From: Stagnihabitans sp038231775
GTDB taxonomy: Bacteria > Pseudomonadota > Alphaproteobacteria > Rhodobacterales > Rhodobacteraceae
DNA: 18,852 nt
NCBI GenBank assembly: GCA_038231775.1
Contig: JBBRKS010000075.1
Location: 1 to 18,852, forward strand
Direction of reading: 5' to 3'
Part shown: positions 1-7,299 of the stretch, piece by piece
How the letters are laid out: each line of letters starts with the position of its first letter
Position numbering within the stretch: position 1 is the first letter of the stretch
The notes under the pieces: generated by a model
What the model saw: the letters and a program-made list of their open reading frames with translations, nothing else
What the model was told of the DNA's origin: nothing
The model's database searches: none
Program-made: the position numbers and the translations under genes

Positions 1-2
1 AT

Positions 3-662
3 ATCCCTGCAGACCCGCAAACGGTCGGGTCAGATGCTGGCAACGATCTGGTCCTGTCGGTCGGGCCTGCGCATCTGGGGCTGCTTGTCGCCACCGCCAC
101 GACGGCAAGCCTGCAACGCGGCGGACAAACGCTTGGCTTTGTCGCTGACGGCGGCAACCCGATGCTGCACATCGCGGGCCTTTTACTAGAGCTTCACACC
201 GTCGCCGATCAGCCAGCCCTGCGGGTGCGCGACCTAAGCCTGCCGCGTCAGATTGCCCTGTCGTATTACCCCTACGATCCGGCCTGGGTGATCACTGCCC
301 GATGGGAGGCCCTTGCGGCACCGCAGGCCCAAACCATCGACCAAAAGGGCGGTGAACCGACCGAAGTTGCCCTGACTCACCGCGCCCATTTCAGCCATGA
401 CGGGGTCGCGGTGACCCTGCTTGCCACGCATTGGAAAGCAGGCAAGCCGATGTTCGTGATCAGGGATGCAACCTCTGGCCCAGAAACCTATGCCGCCGCC
501 CGCTTTCTGATCGGCGAGCCTGCAGGTGATACGATCACGCTGGACTTCAACCGCGCCCATAACCCGCCCTGCGCCTTCACCGATTTCGCCATCTGCCCGC
601 TGCCGCCCCGCGAAAACCGGCTTCCTTTCGCGGTCAGGGCCGGAGAGCGCAAGCTGCCATGA
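3..662 (+). CDS. DUF1684 domain protein, 5' end outside window
   Basis: The reading frame is open to the left edge, so the true start lies outside the window; the first internal ATG is at 162. The C-terminal half has the conserved DUF1684 signature: a tyrosine-containing AARFL segment, then a LDFNRAHNPPCAF stretch and the CPLPPRENRLPFAVRAGE ending. The cysteines and the NPPCAF / CPLPP block are the family hallmark. No catalytic function is established for this family, so none is assigned. It ends with TGA and is convergent with the GntR-type gene, 45 bp away, so it is not part of the sugar operon further right. Family assignment is firm; role is unknown. Confidence 0.85.
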   Translation: MPADPQTVGSDAGNDLVLSVGPAHLGLLVATATTASLQRGGQTLGFVADGGNPMLHIAGLLLELHTVADQPALRVRDLSLPRQIALSYYPYDPAWVITARWEALAAPQAQTIDQKGGEPTEVALTHRAHFSHDGVAVTLLATHWKAGKPMFVIRDATSGPETYAAARFLIGEPAGDTITLDFNRAHNPPCAFTDFAICPLPPRENRLPFAVRAGERKLP

Positions 663-707
663 ACGAGCGCTTGCCTGCCAACCCGTGGGGGCCACTGGCA
701 CAGCCGT

Positions 708-1409
708 TCAAACCGAAAACCGACCATCCGGAACATTGGCCGCATCCAGAACTGCGGCAGCACTGCGGTAGGCGGAATCGAGATGGGCCCGCATCGCAGC
801 CGCCGCCCGGTCGGGATCGTGGCTGTTCAACGCCCGCATGATTTCGCGGTGCTGTTCCAGCGTTGCCTCGGCCTGACCGACCAACGGCAGCATCATGTGA
901 CGGCAGCGGTCAATCGGGGCCTTTGAAATCTCGATTGTTTTCCACAACCGGGGCAGGTTGCTGATCATTGCGATCTGGGCATGAAACTCGTCATCGGCGT
1001 TGATCGCATCGACAAACTGCCGACGTTCCAAGGCGCGGCTGTGGCGGTGCAAAATCTCGGCCAGCCGTTCGGAATGTACTTCCTTGATGTTGCCAGCGGC
1101 TTGCGTCGCACTTTCAATCTCCAGCGCGCGGCGGATCAGATAGGATTCGTATATCTCGGCCCGGTTGATCTTGGCAGCCCGGGTTGCGGACTGGGCAATC
1201 ACTTCGACCAGATGTTCATCGGACAGCTTTTTGACCGCCTCTCGCACCGGGGTGCGCGACACATCCAGTTGGCCGGCAATGGCTTTTTCGTCAATCGTCT
1301 CACCCGGCTTGATCGCGCCGGTCAGGATCAGCATCCGCACAATAGCATAGATCTGGTCGCGCAAAGAGCGGCCACGGTCAAGCTGGGACTGGGACAGATC
1401 AAAGGTCAT
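708..1409 (-). CDS. GntR family transcriptional regulator, FCD (FadR) subfamily
   Basis: This 233-residue protein has an N-terminal winged helix (about residues 10-75, with the GntR-typical DVSRTPVREAVKKL recognition helix). An all-alpha FCD ligand domain follows, with the metal-site pattern seen in this group: DDEFH, then a histidine in EQHREIM and another in MRAHL. Such proteins usually repress divergent or adjacent catabolic genes and release DNA on binding a small organic acid or sugar acid. I chose the ATG at 1409 because the next upstream in-frame start (GTG at 1484) would add 25 atypical residues and run across the shared promoter region. No clear Shine-Dalgarno precedes 1409. The gene is divergent from the sugar operon starting at 1498, which makes that operon its probable target (inference). 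Confidence 0.9.
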   Translation of the reverse strand: MTFDLSQSQLDRGRSLRDQIYAIVRMLILTGAIKPGETIDEKAIAGQLDVSRTPVREAVKKLSDEHLVEVIAQSATRAAKINRAEIYESYLIRRALEIESATQAAGNIKEVHSERLAEILHRHSRALERRQFVDAINADDEFHAQIAMISNLPRLWKTIEISKAPIDRCRHMMLPLVGQAEATLEQHREIMRALNSHDPDRAAAAMRAHLDSAYRSAAAVLDAANVPDGRFSV

Positions 1410-1418
1410 GCTTGAGAT

Positions 1419-1432
1419 ACTAATATAATAGT
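1419..1432. promoter_or_regulatory. AT-rich palindrome, candidate operator of the divergent GntR regulator
   Basis: The 14-mer ACTAATATAATAGT pairs 6 of 7 positions with its own reverse complement. It lies in the 88-bp gap between the GntR-type gene and the divergent operon, in a markedly AT-rich patch of otherwise GC-rich DNA. Short dyads in such gaps are the usual operators of FCD-type regulators. It contains a TATAAT on the + strand at 1424, so it could also be part of a -10 element. Binding by this regulator is inferred, not shown. Confidence 0.4.
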
Positions 1433-1434
1433 TC

Positions 1435-1464
1435 TGGACAGCAAGGAAAAGCTGAGCGTACCAT
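1435..1464 (+). promoter_or_regulatory. candidate sigma-70 type promoter for the sugar operon
   Basis: TGGACA at 1435-1440 (five of six matches to TTGACA) is followed after 18 bp by TACCAT at 1459-1464 (four of six matches to TATAAT). This would start transcription about 25 bp upstream of the 1498 ATG. The palindrome at 1419-1432 is immediately upstream. An alternative -10, the exact TATAAT at 1424, has no convincing -35. Prediction only. Confidence 0.3.
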
Positions 1465-1497
1465 GTCTGACGACCAGGATTCACGCGGCGGGGGGAA

Positions 1498-2535
1498 ATG
1501 GGCGCGCAATCAAAATTTCCAAAGCTTCACAATGCCATGTGGCCCGGACTGGTCGGCAAGGGGCCCGATTCCGAGCCGCTGATCGACCTTGATACGATGA
1601 TCGCCCTGACGGCCAAGGCCGAGGTTGACGGCGTGAAATTCGACGGCATCGACATCTTTCTGATCGACCCGCACACCTCGATTGACGCGACCGATGATCA
1701 GATCAAGGCGTTGGCTGACAAGGTTCAGGCGCACAATCTGATGATCGGGTCGGCGGTGGCACCGATCTGGGGCAACCCGGCCTTTGGGTCGTCAGATCAG
1801 CGTAAGGAATTTGTCACTGTGATCCGCAAGGCTTGCCGGATCATGGGCAAGCTGCGCGATCTTGGGGTGCGCGACTATGGCGTGATCCGGATCGACTCGG
1901 CGGGTAGTCCTGCCGATTTCGACAAAGACCCGGTCGGCAACACCAAGCTGATTGCGCAAACCTGGGCTGCGGCCTGCGACGTTGCCGAAGGTTACGGCGA
2001 ACGGCTGGCGGCAGAGGGTGAGATTTGCTGGGGCGGCATGCATTCCTGGACCGCGATGCTGGCGACACTTGAGGCTGTCGGACGCCCCAAGACCTTGGGC
2101 TTTCAGGCCGACATGGCGCACACGCTATTGTACACGCTGGGCTATAACGCGCCCGAGGCCCGGCTTTTGCCAGAAGGGTATGACTGGCAGGATCAAAGCG
2201 TTCTCGATGCTGCGATCAAGACCATGACCGATGCGCTGCGGCCTTGGACGATTGATTTTCATGTGGCTCAGAACGATGCGACCGTGAAGGGCATGGGCAG
2301 CCATGACAAGACCGGGCGGCATTGTCTGGCCAATGATCCGAACGGCAAGCTGGACATCTCCCGCCATGCCGGGTTCTGGCTGCGCGACGGCGACGGCAAC
2401 CTGACCAAGGAGATGAAGCACATCTGCTGGGATGGTTGCATGTTCTCCAATGATATCATGCTGAAACAGCAAACCTGGAACGATGTTCTTGCCGCGATGA
2501 TCAAGGTGCGTAACGCGCATGGCTGGGTTGAATAG
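1498..2535 (+). CDS. Xylose-isomerase-like TIM-barrel protein (sugar isomerase/epimerase/lyase family)
   Basis: 345 residues, first gene of the operon, preceded by a GGGGGGA ribosome-binding site. The sequence fits the AP_endonuc_2/xylose-isomerase-like TIM barrel. Candidate metal ligands lie in the usual order: E175 (GEICW), D205 with H208 (QADMAH), H255 (DFHVAQND) and an acidic residue near D312. It is longer than the 260-290 residues usual for ketose epimerases, owing to a loop between about 215 and 240 and a longer C-terminus. It abuts the Gfo/Idh/MocA gene by one base. Such pairs occur in routes that oxidise a sugar or glycoside at C3 and then eliminate or isomerise the 3-keto product (the levoglucosan route is one known case). 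The exact reaction cannot be read from sequence. Confidence 0.85.
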   Translation: MGAQSKFPKLHNAMWPGLVGKGPDSEPLIDLDTMIALTAKAEVDGVKFDGIDIFLIDPHTSIDATDDQIKALADKVQAHNLMIGSAVAPIWGNPAFGSSDQRKEFVTVIRKACRIMGKLRDLGVRDYGVIRIDSAGSPADFDKDPVGNTKLIAQTWAAACDVAEGYGERLAAEGEICWGGMHSWTAMLATLEAVGRPKTLGFQADMAHTLLYTLGYNAPEARLLPEGYDWQDQSVLDAAIKTMTDALRPWTIDFHVAQNDATVKGMGSHDKTGRHCLANDPNGKLDISRHAGFWLRDGDGNLTKEMKHICWDGCMFSNDIMLKQQTWNDVLAAMIKVRNAHGWVE

Positions 2536-2536
2536 C

Positions 2537-3676
2537 ATGGCCAAGAAAAAGCTGAACATCGGCATGGTCGGGTACGGCTTCATGGGCCGCACGCATTCGA
2601 ATGCGTTTTCGCAGGTGGGCCGGTTCTTTGATCTGCCCTATCAACCTGTGCTGAAAACCCTGTGCGCCCGCGACGCTGAAAAGGCCAAGGCTTTCGCCGA
2701 AAACTGGGGGTATGAGGGGTCCGTCACCGACTGGCGCAGGCTGGTGGATGACAAAAGCATCGACCTGATCGACATCGCCAGCCCGAACGACACCCATATG
2801 GAGATTGCGATTGCCGCCGCGCAAGCGGGCAAGATGGTGATGTGCGAAAAGCCATTGGGCCGGTCAGCCGCGGAATCACGCCAGATGGTGGCTGCTGTCG
2901 AGGCGGCCAAAGTGCCCAACATGGTCTGGTACAACTACCGCCGCGTGCCCGCTGTCACCCTTGCCAAGCAGATGATCGACGAGGGCAAGCTGGGCCGCAT
3001 CTTTCACTACCGTGCGAAGTTTTTGCAGGACTGGACGATTTCTGCCGATCTGCCGCAAGGCGGGCAGGGGTTGTGGCGGCTGGACGCCAGTGTGGCGGGC
3101 AGCGGTGTGACGGGCGACCTTCTGGCGCACTGCATCGACACAGCGCTTTGGCTGAACGGCGGGATCGACACGGTGTGCGGGATGACCGAAACCTTCATCA
3201 AGGAACGCCACCACACTCTGACCGGCAAGACCGAAAAGGTCGGCATCGACGACGCCAGCCTGTTTCTGGCCCGCTTTGCCAACGGGTCGCTGGCGAATTT
3301 CGAGGCGACGCGCTACGCACGTGGCCACAAGGCACTGTATACGTTCGAGATCAACGGCGAGCATGCCTCGATCGGCTGGGACCTGCATGATTTGCACCGG
3401 CTGCAATTTTACGACCACCGCGATGTGGGCCGTGAGCGGGGCTGGCGGTCGATCCACATAACCGACGGCGATCATCCGTATATGAACCGTTGGTGGGTGC
3501 CCGGTTTGCAGATTGGATACGAACATTCGTTCATCCATCAGGCGGCCGATTTTCTGACCGGTCTGGCCAGCGGCACCCCCGCAGCCCCGACCTTCCGGGA
3601 TGCGCTGGCGACCGATCTGGTGACCGATGCAGTCCTGAAATCCGCAAATACCGGCCAATGGGAGACTGTTGGCTGA
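2537..3676 (+). CDS. Gfo/Idh/MocA family NAD(P)-dependent sugar dehydrogenase
   Basis: 379 residues. The N-terminal Rossmann fold carries GYGFMG (residues 13-17 region) for dinucleotide binding. The signature lysine is in CEKPLG (K105), and the YNYRRVP segment follows near 132-138. The C-terminal alpha/beta domain holds the GDLLAHCID block with D194, H198 and D201, the catalytic/substrate-binding site of the family. Expected reaction: NAD(P)-linked oxidation of a sugar, inositol or glycoside hydroxyl in the cytoplasm. I chose the ATG at 2537, one base after the upstream stop, because residues 1-10 then match the family N-terminus; an upstream ATG at 2519 would overlap the previous gene by 17 bp. 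The preserved YRAKFLQDWTIS and WDLHDLHRL segments may place it near levoglucosan-dehydrogenase-like members, which needs an alignment. Confidence 0.92.
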   Translation: MAKKKLNIGMVGYGFMGRTHSNAFSQVGRFFDLPYQPVLKTLCARDAEKAKAFAENWGYEGSVTDWRRLVDDKSIDLIDIASPNDTHMEIAIAAAQAGKMVMCEKPLGRSAAESRQMVAAVEAAKVPNMVWYNYRRVPAVTLAKQMIDEGKLGRIFHYRAKFLQDWTISADLPQGGQGLWRLDASVAGSGVTGDLLAHCIDTALWLNGGIDTVCGMTETFIKERHHTLTGKTEKVGIDDASLFLARFANGSLANFEATRYARGHKALYTFEINGEHASIGWDLHDLHRLQFYDHRDVGRERGWRSIHITDGDHPYMNRWWVPGLQIGYEHSFIHQAADFLTGLASGTPAAPTFRDALATDLVTDAVLKSANTGQWETVG

Positions 3677-3733
3677 CAAGATCGACCCTGTGAAAGCGGG
3701 GGCGAAAAGGCCTTGGGAGGGGTCTGAGACGCT

Positions 3734-3756
3734 GCCAGAGACGACTTCACTCTGGC
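3734..3756. repeat. 7-bp inverted repeat in the gap before the binding-protein gene
   Basis: The arms GCCAGAG (3734-3740) and CTCTGGC (3750-3756) are perfect inverted repeats around a 9-bp centre, inside the 151-bp gap between the dehydrogenase and binding-protein genes. No T-run follows, so it does not look like an intrinsic terminator. It could be an operator for a secondary promoter or an mRNA-stabilising hairpin. The rest of the gap (3677-3827) shows only the AGGGAG ribosome-binding site at its end. Confidence 0.35.
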
Positions 3757-3827
3757 GAAGCTGACGTAATGGTCAAAACGAAACGCGGCTGCGGCACAGT
3801 GGCCGGAAACTGACAGGGAGTGAAAGC

Positions 3828-5150
3828 ATGTTGAGACGCACGTTGATGGCGCTGGCGACAAGCGCTGCCTTTACAATCGCAGGGCCGTTCACCCATGCGG
3901 CGCAGGCGGAAGAGTTGACGATCTTCTGGGCAGAATGGGACCCGGCCAACTATCTGCAGGAACTGGCCAACGAATACACCGCCGAAACCGGCGTGACCGT
4001 CACGGTACAGACCACGCCCTGGCCGGATTTCCAGACCAAGGCCTTTGCCGAATTCAACGCCAAGGGCGATGCTTACGACATGGTCGTGGGCGACAGCCAA
4101 TGGCTTGGCGCAGGGTCGACCGGCGGGCACTATGTCGATCTGACCGACTTTTTCGCCAAGAACAAGATTGCCGAAACGATGGCACCTGCCACGGTCGCGG
4201 CCTATGCCGAATATCCCGGCAACAGCGGCAAATACTGGGCGGTCCCGCTTGAGGGCGATGCGGCGGGCTGGGCCTACCGCAAGGACTGGTTTGAAGACCC
4301 CAAAGAGATGGCCGCCTTCAAGGCCAAATACGGCTATGATCTGGCCGTGCCCAAGGATTACAAGCAGTTGCGCGACATCGCCGAATTTTTCTATCGTCCC
4401 GATGAGAAAAAGTATGGCGTCGCGATCTATACCGACAACAGCTATGACGCCATGCTGATGGGCATCGAAAGCACGCTGTTCAGCTATGGTGGCGATCTGG
4501 GCGATTATGGCACTTACAAGGTCGACGGCATTCTGAACTCTGCCAAAAATGCCGAAGCGCTGGACATGTACAAGCAATTGTACGGCTTTACGCCGCCAAA
4601 CTGGGGCAAGACCTTCTTTCAAGAAGACAATCAGGCGATCACCGAAAACCTTGCCGCGATGAGCCTGAACTTCTTTGCCTTCTTCCCGGCTTTGGCCAAC
4701 AAGGCGACCAACCCGAATGCCGATGTGACCGGCTATTTCCCCAACCCGGCCGGTCCGGGCGGTGAACAGCACGCGGCTTTGGGCGGGCAGGGCATCTCGG
4801 TCGTGTCCTATTCGACCAAGCAGGCAGAATCGATGAAGTTTCTGGAATGGTTCATCAAGGACGACACCCAGAAGAAATGGGCAGAGCTGGGCGGATACAC
4901 CTGCAACAAGGCGGTGCTTGAATCAGAAGAGTTCCGCAAGGCGACACCCTATAACGAAGCCTTCTACCAGACCATGTTCATGGTGAAAGACTTCTGGGCG
5001 GTGCCCGAATATGCCGAGTTGCTGACCCAGATCAACAACCACGTCTATCCTTATGTGGTCAGCGGTGAGGGCGGCAGCGCACAGGACGTTCTGGACAGCG
5101 TGGCGAAGGAATGGAAAGACACCTTCACGAAATACGGACGTGGCGGCTGA
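3828..5150 (+). CDS. ABC transporter extracellular solute-binding protein, carbohydrate type (family 1)
   Basis: 440 residues. It starts with a Sec signal peptide: MLRR, a hydrophobic stretch, and an AQA-EE cleavage site after residue 27, so the mature protein is periplasmic. No lipobox cysteine is seen. The mature part begins ELTIFWAEWDPANYLQEL and continues with the family-1 pattern (VTVQTTPWPDFQTK, AYDMVVGDSQWL, the late LGGQGISV hinge segment and FLEWFIKDD). It should bind the imported sugar or glycoside and deliver it to the permeases. A good AGGGAG ribosome-binding site precedes the ATG. It is directly followed by a strong hairpin terminator, the usual arrangement for making far more binding protein than membrane components. 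Substrate unknown. Confidence 0.93.
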   Translation: MLRRTLMALATSAAFTIAGPFTHAAQAEELTIFWAEWDPANYLQELANEYTAETGVTVTVQTTPWPDFQTKAFAEFNAKGDAYDMVVGDSQWLGAGSTGGHYVDLTDFFAKNKIAETMAPATVAAYAEYPGNSGKYWAVPLEGDAAGWAYRKDWFEDPKEMAAFKAKYGYDLAVPKDYKQLRDIAEFFYRPDEKKYGVAIYTDNSYDAMLMGIESTLFSYGGDLGDYGTYKVDGILNSAKNAEALDMYKQLYGFTPPNWGKTFFQEDNQAITENLAAMSLNFFAFFPALANKATNPNADVTGYFPNPAGPGGEQHAALGGQGISVVSYSTKQAESMKFLEWFIKDDTQKKWAELGGYTCNKAVLESEEFRKATPYNEAFYQTMFMVKDFWAVPEYAELLTQINNHVYPYVVSGEGGSAQDVLDSVAKEWKDTFTKYGRGG

Positions 5151-5166
5151 TCTTTTCCTGACCCGA

Positions 5167-5205
5167 CCTGAAGGGGCGCCCTGGCACCCCTTCAGGGCCT
5201 TTTTG
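5167..5205 (+). terminator. Intrinsic (partial) terminator between binding protein and permease genes
   Basis: CCTGAAGGGG (5167-5176) and CCCCTTCAGG (5187-5196) form a perfect 10-bp stem with a 10-base loop, followed by GCCTTTTTG. It lies 16 bp after the binding-protein stop and 21 bp before the permease start. Because the permeases have no evident promoter of their own, it probably attenuates rather than ends transcription, and it would also protect the upstream mRNA 3' end. Confidence 0.85.
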
Positions 5206-5225
5206 AACAGCGCTGCGAGGACCTG

Positions 5226-6125
5226 ATGGCTGCACTTGCCAAACTAAACTCCGCGTCGCGCGGTGCCGCGCGCGGCTGGAGCGACCTTGCCATACGGAAT
5301 GCCTTTATCATTCCAACGATTATTTTTCTGATCGTTTTCAACGTCTTTCCCCTGATTTACTAGCTGTACTATTCCTTCACCGATTTTCGCGCTTCGGTGA
5401 ATGATCCGGTGAATTTTGTCGGTCTGGCCAATTACCGCGACCTTTTGAACGATCCCCACATCTGGAGCAATTTCTGGATCACGGCGAAATATGTCATCGT
5501 TTCGGTCAGCGGCCAGATGGTGGTGGGGTTCGGCCTTGCCCTGCTTTTGAACCGCAAGATCCCGGCCAAGGGATTGATCACCACGCTGTTGATGTTGCCG
5601 ATGATGATGTCGGCGGCGGTGGTGGGTCTGTTCTGGCGGCTGCTGTATGACCCGTCCTGGGGGCCATTGAACTATGTGCTGGGCTTGGGCAATTTTGCCT
5701 GGCTGTCGAATGCCGATGCGGCCCTTTATGCGGTGGCGCTGACCGATATCTGGATGTGGGCGCCGTTCGTCATGCTGTTGTCGCTGGCCGGTCTGTCCGC
5801 CGTGCCGCAGCATCTGTACGAGGCGGCGGCGATTGACCGGGCCGGGACGTGGTACACATTCTCACGCATCACCCTGCCTCTGGTCGCGCCTTTGCTGCTG
5901 ATCGCCCTGATCTTCCGCACGATGGAGGCGTTCAAGACCTTCGACATCGCCTATATCCTCAGCACTCAGCCGACGACCGAACTGGTGTCAATCAAGCTGT
6001 ACAAATTCGCCTTTCAGGAATGGCAAACCGGCAAGTCCTGCGCGCTGGCCTATATCGTGCTGATCCTGGTGCTCGCGATCACAAACATCTACGTCAAATA
6101 CCTCAATCAGGCGAAGGAGCGTTAG
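5226..6125 (+). pseudogene. ABC sugar permease 1 (MalF-like), interrupted by in-frame TAG at codon 46
   Basis: The ATG at 5226, with a GAGG ribosome-binding site, opens a normal MalF-type permease: a basic N-terminus, then a first membrane helix ending in NVFPLIY. Codon 46 is TAG (5361-5363). The same frame then continues with LYYSFTDFRAS and a complete permease body, including the EAA loop (YEAAAIDRAG, about residues 198-207) and further helices to a TAG at 6123-6125. There is no frameshift, only one stop codon, where relatives commonly have a serine or another residue. TAG ends several intact neighbours, so it is a normal stop here. A shortened product could start at GTG 5397, but that has no Shine-Dalgarno and would lack the first helix. 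Either the gene is inactivated, the stop is read through, or the base is a sequencing error. Confidence 0.8.
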
Positions 6126-6126
6126 G

Positions 6127-7083
6127 ATGGCTGTCGTCACATCCTCGGCCAAGCGCCTGACCAACCGGATGGCCATCGCGGCGGTTCTGATCATCGCCGT
6201 CATCTTCCTGTCACCCCTGTACTGGATCGGATCAACCGCGTTCAAGCCGCGCAGTCTGGCGACAACCGTGCCGCCGACCGTGTTCTTTCAGCCGGAAATC
6301 ACATCGTTCATCAAGCTGTTCACCAAGCGCGTGCAACTGACCAAACCGGTTGACCCGGCGGTTTATGCGGCGGCACCGTGGTACGAACAGCGCATCTATG
6401 ATGGCGGTGAACGAATGCTGCGCGTTGGGCCGAACATTCAATTGTCGCAATACCCCAACCGGTTCCTCAACAGCCTGATCATTGCCGTCACCAGCACGTT
6501 CATCGCCGTGTCGATGGGCACGATCACCGCCTACGGCTTTTCGCGCTTCAAGATGCCCGGAGAGGCGGACTGGCTGTTCTTCATCCTGTCCACCCGCATG
6601 TTACCGCCCATCGTTGTGGCGATCCCCATGTACCTGATGTACCGCGTGGTGGGCCTGAACGACACGCATATCGGCCTGATCATCCTGTACACCGCGTTCA
6701 ACCTGTCCTTCTCGGTCTGGCTGATGAAGGGGTTCATGGATGAGATCCCGAAGGAATATGAAGAGGCGGCACTGGTTGACGGCTACACCCGGATGCAATC
6801 GTTCTTCAAGATCGTGCTGCCTGAGGCGGTGACCGGCATCGCTGCCACGTCGGTCTTTTGCTTCATCACGGCTTGGAACGAATATGCCTTTGCGCTGATC
6901 ATGACCAGCCGCAGGGCGCAGACCGCACCGCCCTTTATCCCGTCGCAGGTCGGGTCGGGGTTGATTGACTGGACGGTGATTGCAGCGGGCACCTTGCTGT
7001 TCATCCTGCCGGTTGCGATTTTCACCTTCATGCTGCGCAACCATCTGCTGCGCGGCGTGACCTTTGGCGCAATCCGGAAATAG
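6127..7083 (+). CDS. ABC sugar permease 2 (MalG-like inner-membrane protein)
   Basis: 318 residues. One N-terminal membrane helix (about 15-35) is followed by an unusually long periplasmic segment (about 40-110), then five further hydrophobic helices. The cytoplasmic EAA motif lies at about 211-233 (EYEEAALVDG, ending in LPEA), the contact for the ATPase subunits. The segment after TM1 is longer than in typical MalG proteins; it carries YYEQR-like aromatic and charged residues and may contact the binding protein. A GAAGGAG ribosome-binding site overlaps the end of permease 1, and the ATG follows its stop by one base, so the two are translationally coupled. The frame is intact, unlike permease 1. 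Confidence 0.93.
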   Translation: MAVVTSSAKRLTNRMAIAAVLIIAVIFLSPLYWIGSTAFKPRSLATTVPPTVFFQPEITSFIKLFTKRVQLTKPVDPAVYAAAPWYEQRIYDGGERMLRVGPNIQLSQYPNRFLNSLIIAVTSTFIAVSMGTITAYGFSRFKMPGEADWLFFILSTRMLPPIVVAIPMYLMYRVVGLNDTHIGLIILYTAFNLSFSVWLMKGFMDEIPKEYEEAALVDGYTRMQSFFKIVLPEAVTGIAATSVFCFITAWNEYAFALIMTSRRAQTAPPFIPSQVGSGLIDWTVIAAGTLLFILPVAIFTFMLRNHLLRGVTFGAIRK

Positions 7084-7092
7084 GGGGAACGC

Positions 7093-7299
7093 ATGGGCTT
7101 TCGCGAGATGAGTGTCAGGTATTTTGAACCGGCCTCGATCTGGACCATGGTGTTCGGCATCGTGGCCCTGTGCCAACCGGTCAGCCTGACGCTGCACAGC
7201 TACGGTGTGACGATCATTCTGATTGGGCTTTTGGGGTTCAACGTGTTCTCCAAGATCAAACCCCTTCAGCCACAGGAGCCGCCGTCAGGACATGGCTGA
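7093..7299 (+). CDS. Small two-helix membrane protein of the transporter operon
   Basis: 68 residues with a GGGGGAA ribosome-binding site 4 bases before the ATG. Two hydrophobic segments are visible (about 17-34 and 38-54) separated by a short LHSYG turn, then a polar proline-rich tail. It sits between permease 2 and ATPase 1, and its last 8 bases overlap the ATPase start, which argues for real coupled translation. I do not recognise the family. Other two-ATPase carbohydrate transporters, such as the glycerol GlpSTPQV system, also carry a small membrane protein (DUF2160) in the same place, so an accessory subunit role is a reasonable guess. Confidence 0.72.
   Translation: MGFREMSVRYFEPASIWTMVFGIVALCQPVSLTLHSYGVTIILIGLLGFNVFSKIKPLQPQEPPSGHG

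Noticed and set aside
2876..3679. A 267-codon minus-strand frame opposite the Gfo/Idh/MocA gene
   Set aside because: Shadow of a well-supported gene; no motif, no ribosome-binding site.
3747..4772. A 341-codon minus-strand frame opposite the binding-protein gene
   Set aside because: The + strand gene has a signal peptide and family motifs throughout; the antisense product has no domain and no start signal.
5397..6125. Treating permease 1 as a normal shorter gene starting at GTG 5397
   Set aside because: It would lack the first membrane helix, has no Shine-Dalgarno, and ignores the matching upstream frame with a good ribosome-binding site at 5226.
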